This document shows, piece after piece, positions 6,918 to 7,690 of a stretch of DNA of 7,690 nucleotides. The notes beneath the pieces were generated by a model. That model searched no databases. It was not told where the DNA came from and worked only from the letters and a program-made list of their open reading frames with translations. Both the position numbers and the translations under genes were made by a program. Positions within the stretch are counted from its first letter, which is position 1, and the number at the start of each line of letters is the position of its first letter. Source of the DNA: Sphingomonas sp. UBA1000 (lineage in GTDB: Bacteria > Pseudomonadota > Alphaproteobacteria > Sphingomonadales > Sphingomonadaceae); NCBI GenBank assembly GCA_002291855.1, contig DBAW01000219.1, positions 3,264 to 10,953 on the forward strand, written 5' to 3'.

Positions 6918-7587
6918 AGGACGCCCCGTTGATGTCGAGCACCGCGCCGGTCATCGATGCGGGCGCGTCGAGCGCCAGATAGCGGACCGCCGAGGCCACT
7001 TCCTCGGGCATGGCGACGCGCCCCAGCGGAATATCGGCCAGCAATTTGTCGCCGCCGCGGCTTTCCAGATAATCCTCGGCCATGCCGGTCATGGTGAAGC
7101 CCGGGCAGATGGCGAAGGCGAGGATCGACTGGCGGGCATAGGCGCGGGCGATGGATTTGGTCATGCCCACCATCCCCGCCTTCGACGCCGCATAATGCCA
7201 GTGCGCCGGGCTGTCGCCGCGATAGGCGGCGCGGCTGGCGACATTGACGATCCGCCCGCCGCCCCGATCGGCGAAATGGCGGACGGCCAGCCGGCACAGC
7301 TCTGCCGATGCGGTCAGGTTGATGCGCATCGTGCGCTCCCACGCCGCCACCCAGTCGTCATGATCGAGATCGAGCGGCGCGGCTTCGAACACGCCGGCAT
7401 TGTTGACCAGCACGTCGATCCGCCCGTCGAGCGCGTCGAGCGCCTTGTGCCAGATCGCCTGCGGCGTCGCCGGATCGGCCAGATCGCCATCGGCGCTGCT
7501 GGTGCCGAACACCCGACAATCGGAAAGCGCGGTGGCGGCGGCCGCACCGATGCCCCGGCTGGCGCCGGTCAGAAGGACATGGATCAT
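6907..7587 (-). CDS. Short-chain dehydrogenase/reductase (classical SDR, FabG-like, substrate unknown)
   Basis: A cytosolic NAD(P)-dependent oxidoreductase of the classical SDR family, 226 residues. The nucleotide-binding glycine motif TGASRGIG is at 7-14 and NNAG at 62-65. The catalytic tetrad is complete: N90, S118, and Y132/K136 in YAASK. PGFTMTGM and a C-terminal TGAVLDINGA match the FabG-like pattern. From G14 to N62 there are 48 residues against about 67 in E. coli FabG, so the segment after the second strand is shortened; the rest is intact. After strand two, VFGTSSAD has no acidic residue at the strand end, which favours NADP(H) over NAD(H); this is inference. The ATG at 7587 gives a standard MIHVLLTGAS start. 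It overlaps prmA by 11 bp, but no functional link follows. It should not be named fabG: true fabG normally sits in a fab cluster. Confidence 0.9.
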   Translation of the reverse strand: MIHVLLTGASRGIGAAAATALSDCRVFGTSSADGDLADPATPQAIWHKALDALDGRIDVLVNNAGVFEAAPLDLDHDDWVAAWERTMRINLTASAELCRLAVRHFADRGGGRIVNVASRAAYRGDSPAHWHYAASKAGMVGMTKSIARAYARQSILAFAICPGFTMTGMAEDYLESRGGDKLLADIPLGRVAMPEEVASAVRYLALDAPASMTGAVLDINGASYVR

Positions 7588-7645
7588 GCCCGCCGCCTAG
7601 CGGGTCTGCGGCCGGCCGCCAAGGCGGGAGCTGTGGTGTTCGGGA
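7588..7645. other. Leader of the SDR-prmA pair, no gene seen
   Basis: This 58-bp stretch lies between the SDR start codon and the direct repeat. It contains CCCGC/GCGGG arms (7589-7593 and 7600-7604) right before the start codon and a 12-bp perfect palindrome GCGGCCGGCCGC (7608-7619). Either could be a structured leader or a chance product of the GC content. No clear promoter is recognisable, and no strong Shine-Dalgarno precedes the SDR ATG. Confidence 0.4.
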
Positions 7646-7690
7646 GGAAGAACGGCACCGGATGTCGTTAGCTGGGAAGAACGGCACCGG
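7646..7690. repeat. Exact 16-bp direct repeat, period 29, running to the window edge
   Basis: The sequence GGAAGAACGGCACCGG occurs at 7646-7661 and again at 7675-7690, separated by 13 bases. The second copy ends exactly at the window edge, so further copies may lie beyond. The repeat is upstream of the SDR gene (7587). Read leftward, one frame through the edge copy gives GAVLPS and then TAA (7670-7668), which could be the tail of an upstream gene, but six codons prove nothing. Confidence 0.7.

Noticed and set aside
5790..6932. A 380-codon plus-strand open frame through the phhA end and across prmA
   Set aside because: It overlaps two well-supported genes, its composition is Arg/Gly/Asp-rich with no recognisable domain, and it is a typical GC-rich shadow.
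5081..7587. The SDR as a dihydropteridine reductase partner for phhA
   Set aside because: The two are on opposite strands with prmA between them. The SDR has the full Ser-containing classical tetrad and NNAG motif, unlike typical dihydropteridine reductases. Proximity alone is not enough.
6823..7671. A 282-codon plus-strand open frame opposite the SDR gene
   Set aside because: The minus-strand SDR has intact cofactor and catalytic motifs; the plus-strand translation is compositionally biased with no family signature.
7646..7690. The direct repeat as the start of a CRISPR array
   Set aside because: The conserved part is 16 bp with a 13-bp spacer, far shorter than CRISPR repeats and spacers, and no cas gene is in view.
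1..7690. Mobile elements, genomic-island borders, tRNA or rRNA genes
   Set aside because: No transposase or integrase signature, no terminal inverted repeats flanking target duplications, no cloverleaf or rRNA sequence, and no break in base composition were seen on reading both strands.

Overview
The window is GC-rich chromosomal DNA (about 70% G+C by eye) with dense, short-spaced genes and strong G/C bias at third codon positions. Protein signatures and gene content (YajC beginning MFESPAYAQA, SecD beginning MLDFPRWKVWA, a recN-ligA pair, PrmA with FGTGHHATT, a bacterial phenylalanine hydroxylase) fit an alphaproteobacterium, most likely Sphingomonadales. This is inferred from remembered family features, not from a search.

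Layout. Positions 1-452 (minus): the start of secD, preceded by yajC, which together encode accessory parts of the Sec translocon. Positions 453-624: divergent intergenic region with a perfect 7-bp hairpin in the yajC leader. Positions 625-4322 (plus): recN and ligA, overlapping by ATGA, a DNA repair and ligation operon. Positions 4323-4412: short convergent gap with dyad symmetry. Positions 4413-5033 (minus): a DUF2459/TIGR02117-type protein of unknown function with an N-terminal membrane segment. Positions 5081-5947 (plus): phhA, phenylalanine 4-hydroxylase, divergent from the previous gene across only 47 bp. Positions 5967-7587 (minus): an SDR oxidoreductase followed by prmA, overlapping by 11 bp. 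Positions 7588-7690: non-coding as far as can be seen, with an exact 16-bp direct repeat at the window edge.

The genes cover protein export, DNA repair and replication, aromatic amino acid catabolism, and ribosomal protein methylation. Only two pairs look functionally coupled: yajC-secD and recN-ligA. The rest looks like ordinary core genome. I found no mobile element, CRISPR array, tRNA, rRNA, toxin-antitoxin or defence module, and no stretch of deviating base composition. I do not see a previously undescribed system. The best leads are the uncharacterised DUF2459 protein, whose conserved-looking His and Cys suggest a permuted papain-like hydrolase, and the repeat at the right edge.
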